A stretch of DNA of 64,000 nucleotides from Lutibacter sp. Hel_I_33_5 (GTDB lineage: Bacteria > Bacteroidota > Bacteroidia > Flavobacteriales > Flavobacteriaceae), in NCBI RefSeq assembly GCF_007827455.1, contig NZ_VISM01000001.1, positions 2,209,501-2,273,500 on the forward strand, given 5' to 3'. Of the stretch, positions 61,549 through 64,000 are shown piece after piece; the stretch's first letter is position 1; every line of letters starts with the position of its first letter. The notes beneath the pieces were generated by a model, which was not told the DNA's origin, did no database searches, and saw only the letters and a program-made list of their open reading frames with translations. The translations under genes were made by a program, and so were the position numbers.

Positions 61549-61800
61549 ATGGCAAATCATAAGTCAGCATTAAAGAGAATTAGAAGTAACGACGCTAAAA
61601 GAATTCGTAACAAGTATCAACACAAGACTACGCGTAATGCTGTTAGAGACTTGCGTACTTCAACTGATAAGAAAGAAGCAGAAGGATTACTTACTAAAGT
61701 TGTTTCTATGTTAGACAAGTTAGCTAAGAACAATGTTATTCATAAGAATAAAGCTGCAAACTTAAAGTCTAAATTATCAAAACAAGTAGCTGCTTTATAA
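61549..61800 (+). CDS. rpsT: Small ribosomal subunit protein bS20
   Basis: S20 binds the 5' domain of 16S rRNA. The 83-residue basic helical protein starts [18 protein letters not shown] and has the [17 protein letters not shown] ending typical of S20. It is 26 bp after tRNA-Glu and probably on the same transcript. A strong terminator follows. Confidence 0.95.
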   Translation: MANHKSALKRIRSNDAKRIRNKYQHKTTRNAVRDLRTSTDKKEAEGLLTKVVSMLDKLAKNNVIHKNKAANLKSKLSKQVAAL

Positions 61801-61823
61801 ATAGCTGTTATTAAAAAATTATT

Positions 61824-61853
61824 AAACGCTCCAACATTGTTGGAGCGTTTTTG
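61824..61853 (+). terminator. Intrinsic terminator of rpsT
   Basis: AAACGCTCCAAC (61824-61835) and GTTGGAGCGTTT (61839-61850) form a 12-bp stem followed by T run, 23 bp after the rpsT stop. Confidence 0.9.
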
Positions 61854-61878
61854 TTTTATATAAGTTGTTTATTATAAA

Positions 61879-63159
61879 TTACCAATCATAATTTTTGTGT
61901 GCATCTAGTCGTATAAAAATAAAAAGAAGTAAGGTAAAGCCCCATAAAGATGAGCCTCCGTAGCTGAAAAAGGGTAGGGGAATTCCTACAGTAGGTAATA
62001 ATCCTATTACCATTCCAATATTTACTACTACATGAAAAAATAGAATAGAGGCTACTCCGTAGCCATAAATTCTTCCAAATTTATTGTTGTGAGTATCTGC
62101 TAAGTAAATTATTCTATACATTAAAAACATAAAAAGAATAATAACAGTCGTGCTTCCTAAAAATCCCCATTCTTCTCCTAGCGTACTAAAAATATAATCT
62201 GTATGTTGTTCTGGCACAAATTTACCTTGAGTTCTATCGCCTTGTAAAAAACCTTTTCCAGAAAATCCACCAGAACTTATTGTTAATTCGGATTGATAAG
62301 AATTATATCCAACATCTTTAGTATCTTTTTTTAATCCTAATAAAACTTCAAATCTATTTCTGTGATGTTGTTTAAAAACATTGTTATAGGTAAATCCTAC
62401 GCCAAAAATAAAAAGTCCAACAATAAGATAAATCCCTAATACTTTGTGCCAATTAAAACGAATGAATCTTTTTCCGCCTTTATAGATTGCATAGATTACA
62501 GATAGAGTCATTAAAATCAAAAGTGAGATAAAAATCCCTTTAGCACCAAAATAAATGGTAAGGAAGAAAAGTATAATAAACGCTACGCCAAATAAGAAAT
62601 AATTTAAAGTTAAACCTTCTCTATTTAATACAAAAAAGAATGCAAGATAAATTAAAGCAGAACCAGCATCGGGTTGTAATAGAATTAAAAAAGCTGGAAG
62701 TAAAACGATAAAAAAAGCTTTTACTTGGTTTTTAATAAGGTTTAAATTATACTTTCTGTCACTCATTAATTTTGCGACTGCTAGTGCGGTAAAAGCTTTA
62801 GCAAATTCGGAAGGTTGTAAGCCCATTACTCCAAAATTATACCAAGAAGTTGCACCATTTATGTTTTTTCCAAATAAGAAAAGACCTATTAGAAGCAGTA
62901 ATGAAGAAAGATATAATATACTTGCAAATCGTTCATAAAATTTTGAATTAAAAAAAAGTATAAATATGATTAATGGTATACTTAATAAAATCCAGATAAG
63001 CTGTTTGCCGTATTTTGTTGAGAAATCTAAAACTTCGAAATTTGTATCTGTAATTGAAGCTGCATGAATGTTTAACCATCCAAAAAAAACGAGTGCAAGA
63101 TAAATAAAGACTAAAATCCAGTCTATTCCAAGAAAAATGTTATTTCTTTCCTGCCTCAA
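61879..63159 (-). CDS. rodA: Rod-shape peptidoglycan glycosyltransferase RodA
   Basis: SEDS-family peptidoglycan polymerase for cell elongation. About ten membrane helices are visible in 426 residues, with family signatures LQPSEFAKAFTALAVAKL (about 150-167), LLQPDAGSALIY, and near the end LLPTVGIPLPFFSYGGSSL. The only plausible start is TTG at 63159 (read as Met, then RQERNNIFLGIDW). The next in-frame ATG would remove the first helices. It overlaps the mrdA stop by 20 bp, so translation is coupled to its partner PBP2. Confidence 0.94.
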   Translation of the reverse strand: MRQERNNIFLGIDWILVFIYLALVFFGWLNIHAASITDTNFEVLDFSTKYGKQLIWILLSIPLIIFILFFNSKFYERFASILYLSSLLLLIGLFLFGKNINGATSWYNFGVMGLQPSEFAKAFTALAVAKLMSDRKYNLNLIKNQVKAFFIVLLPAFLILLQPDAGSALIYLAFFFVLNREGLTLNYFLFGVAFIILFFLTIYFGAKGIFISLLILMTLSVIYAIYKGGKRFIRFNWHKVLGIYLIVGLFIFGVGFTYNNVFKQHHRNRFEVLLGLKKDTKDVGYNSYQSELTISSGGFSGKGFLQGDRTQGKFVPEQHTDYIFSTLGEEWGFLGSTTVIILFMFLMYRIIYLADTHNNKFGRIYGYGVASILFFHVVVNIGMVIGLLPTVGIPLPFFSYGGSSLWGFTLLLFIFIRLDAHKNYDW

Positions 63160-64000
63160 GATCTGTTGGTTTTATAAGTTGTTGATCATAAATGTCTTTT
63201 AAACTCAAATTTATCATGTTTGATTCACGATATTTATGCGCGTTTGAAATCTTACCGTTTAAATATTTTTCTATTAATAAACTAGTTACTGGTGCTCCAA
63301 TTGTAGAGCCATATCCTCCATTTTCTACAAACACCGCCAAGGCAATTTTGGGATTCTCTTTTGGTGCAAATGCCACTAAAATAGAATGATCTTCTAGTTG
63401 AGTTTTTTCGCCATTAATTCTAATAAAATTTTCTACTGTTCCAGTTTTTCCACAGATCTCTATTCCTGGAACTTGACTCCATTTTCCTGTTCCAGTTTTA
63501 AAAACTTCATGCATCGCATCAATGATAGGGCTAAAATGTGTTGAATTTATTGTGGTCTTCTTTTTTGTCAAATAGACGCTATCTATACTAAGTTTACTGT
63601 TAATCTTTTTAACAATATGAGGCGTATAGAAAAAACCTCGATTGGCAATTGCTGCTGTTACATTTGCTAATTGTATAGGTGTTGTAATAATCTCTCCTTG
63701 CCCTATAGCGTTGGAAATGTTCGAATTAGCATTCCATCTATATTTTAATCGATCATTATAGTATTTTCCATCTGGAATTAATCCTTTTTTTCCTGCGGGT
63801 AAATCGTATCCTAAGTAATTTCCTAAACCAAAACTTTTAACGTGTTTACTCCAATTATTTAATCCTGATGTAGCGTTTTCTCCCTTCTCAACAATCTTTT
63901 TATAGGTATTAGAAAAATAACTATTACACGATTTCGAAATCGCTGTTTTTAATCGTATTGGACGTCCATAGATCCCACAGTGACATCCCATAAACTCATT
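63140..64000 (-). CDS. mrdA: Penicillin-binding protein 2, C-terminal part (5' end outside window)
   Basis: Transpeptidase partner of RodA in elongation. The 286 visible residues run from the window edge (NEFMGCHCGIYGRP) to the stop. The transpeptidase SxN motif is SCN in AISKSCNSYFSNTY. The KTG motif is in EICGKTGTVEN. LGYDLPAGKKGLIPD and NAIGQGEIITTPIQLANVTA are typical of PBP2. The catalytic SxxK serine lies beyond base 64000. It overlaps rodA by 20 bp. Confidence 0.94.
   Translation of the reverse strand, partial: NEFMGCHCGIYGRPIRLKTAISKSCNSYFSNTYKKIVEKGENATSGLNNWSKHVKSFGLGNYLGYDLPAGKKGLIPDGKYYNDRLKYRWNANSNISNAIGQGEIITTPIQLANVTAAIANRGFFYTPHIVKKINSKLSIDSVYLTKKKTTINSTHFSPIIDAMHEVFKTGTGKWSQVPGIEICGKTGTVENFIRINGEKTQLEDHSILVAFAPKENPKIALAVFVENGGYGSTIGAPVTSLLIEKYLNGKISNAHKYRESNMINLSLKDIYDQQLIKPTDLEAGKK

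Overview
The window is about 64 kb of an AT-rich chromosome from a member of the Bacteroidota, almost certainly family Flavobacteriaceae (Polaribacter/Tenacibaculum-like). The evidence is gliding genes gldB and gldC, a PorT-like type IX secretion protein, a secreted protein with a type IX C-terminal sorting domain, an HPPK-deoxynucleoside kinase fusion, and promoters of the Bacteroidota type (TTG, about 19-20 bp, TAnnTTTG). The DnaG and AccD proteins both lack their zinc-ribbon cysteines, which I also associate with flavobacteria. I see no prophage, insertion sequence, integrase or CRISPR array. This is core chromosome with a few accessory loci.

Layout. 1-3.5 kb holds the ribosomal operon rplM-rpsI-rpsB-tsf-pyrH on the minus strand, with a folded leader between rpsI and rpsB. 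3.5-10 kb holds an LtaS-like sulfatase-fold enzyme, a DUF5916 outer-membrane protein and a ClC protein with altered gating residues. 10-14 kb holds a three-gene envelope operon and aspS. 14-20.4 kb holds small housekeeping genes (cupin, DUF4287/DUF5655, rsmI, HopJ-like, UDG-like, AhpD-like, OsmC, recJ) and an XRE-regulator/membrane-protein module with its own candidate operator. 20.4-25.7 kb holds a secreted nuclease-like lipoprotein diverging from a TonB-dependent receptor and a DUF5689 lipoprotein, a candidate DNA or phosphodiester scavenging locus. 25.8-34.4 kb holds sodA, fbp, a GNAT-aspartate kinase pair, an OlsF-like double acyltransferase and a type IX cargo with a small lipoprotein.

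34.5-46.3 kb holds a small membrane protein, tig-clpP-clpX (proteostasis), dnaG, nadE, gldB-gldC, a lipoprotein, an OmpA-family protein with an eight-C tract in its 5' region, and the HPPK-dNK fusion. 46.3-54 kb holds pnp, rpsO, accD, fbaA and a TamA-like outer-membrane lipoprotein. 54-59.8 kb holds a TrmH-family methyltransferase, porT-menG-nifU, and a FadL-like barrel with a serine/arginine-rich lipoprotein. 59.8-64 kb holds proS, tRNA-Glu, rpsT, rodA and the 3' part of mrdA.

Together the genes cover translation, protein quality control, envelope assembly (TamA-like, OmpA, FadL-like, PBP2/RodA), gliding and type IX secretion, and central metabolism. Five convergent gene pairs end within 1-6 bp of each other without visible terminators. 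Short palindromes of one recurring design sit in several intergenic gaps. No intergenic stretch exceeds 300 bp. Several coding regions are trimmed here to a conserved ATG where a longer reading would need an upstream TTG.
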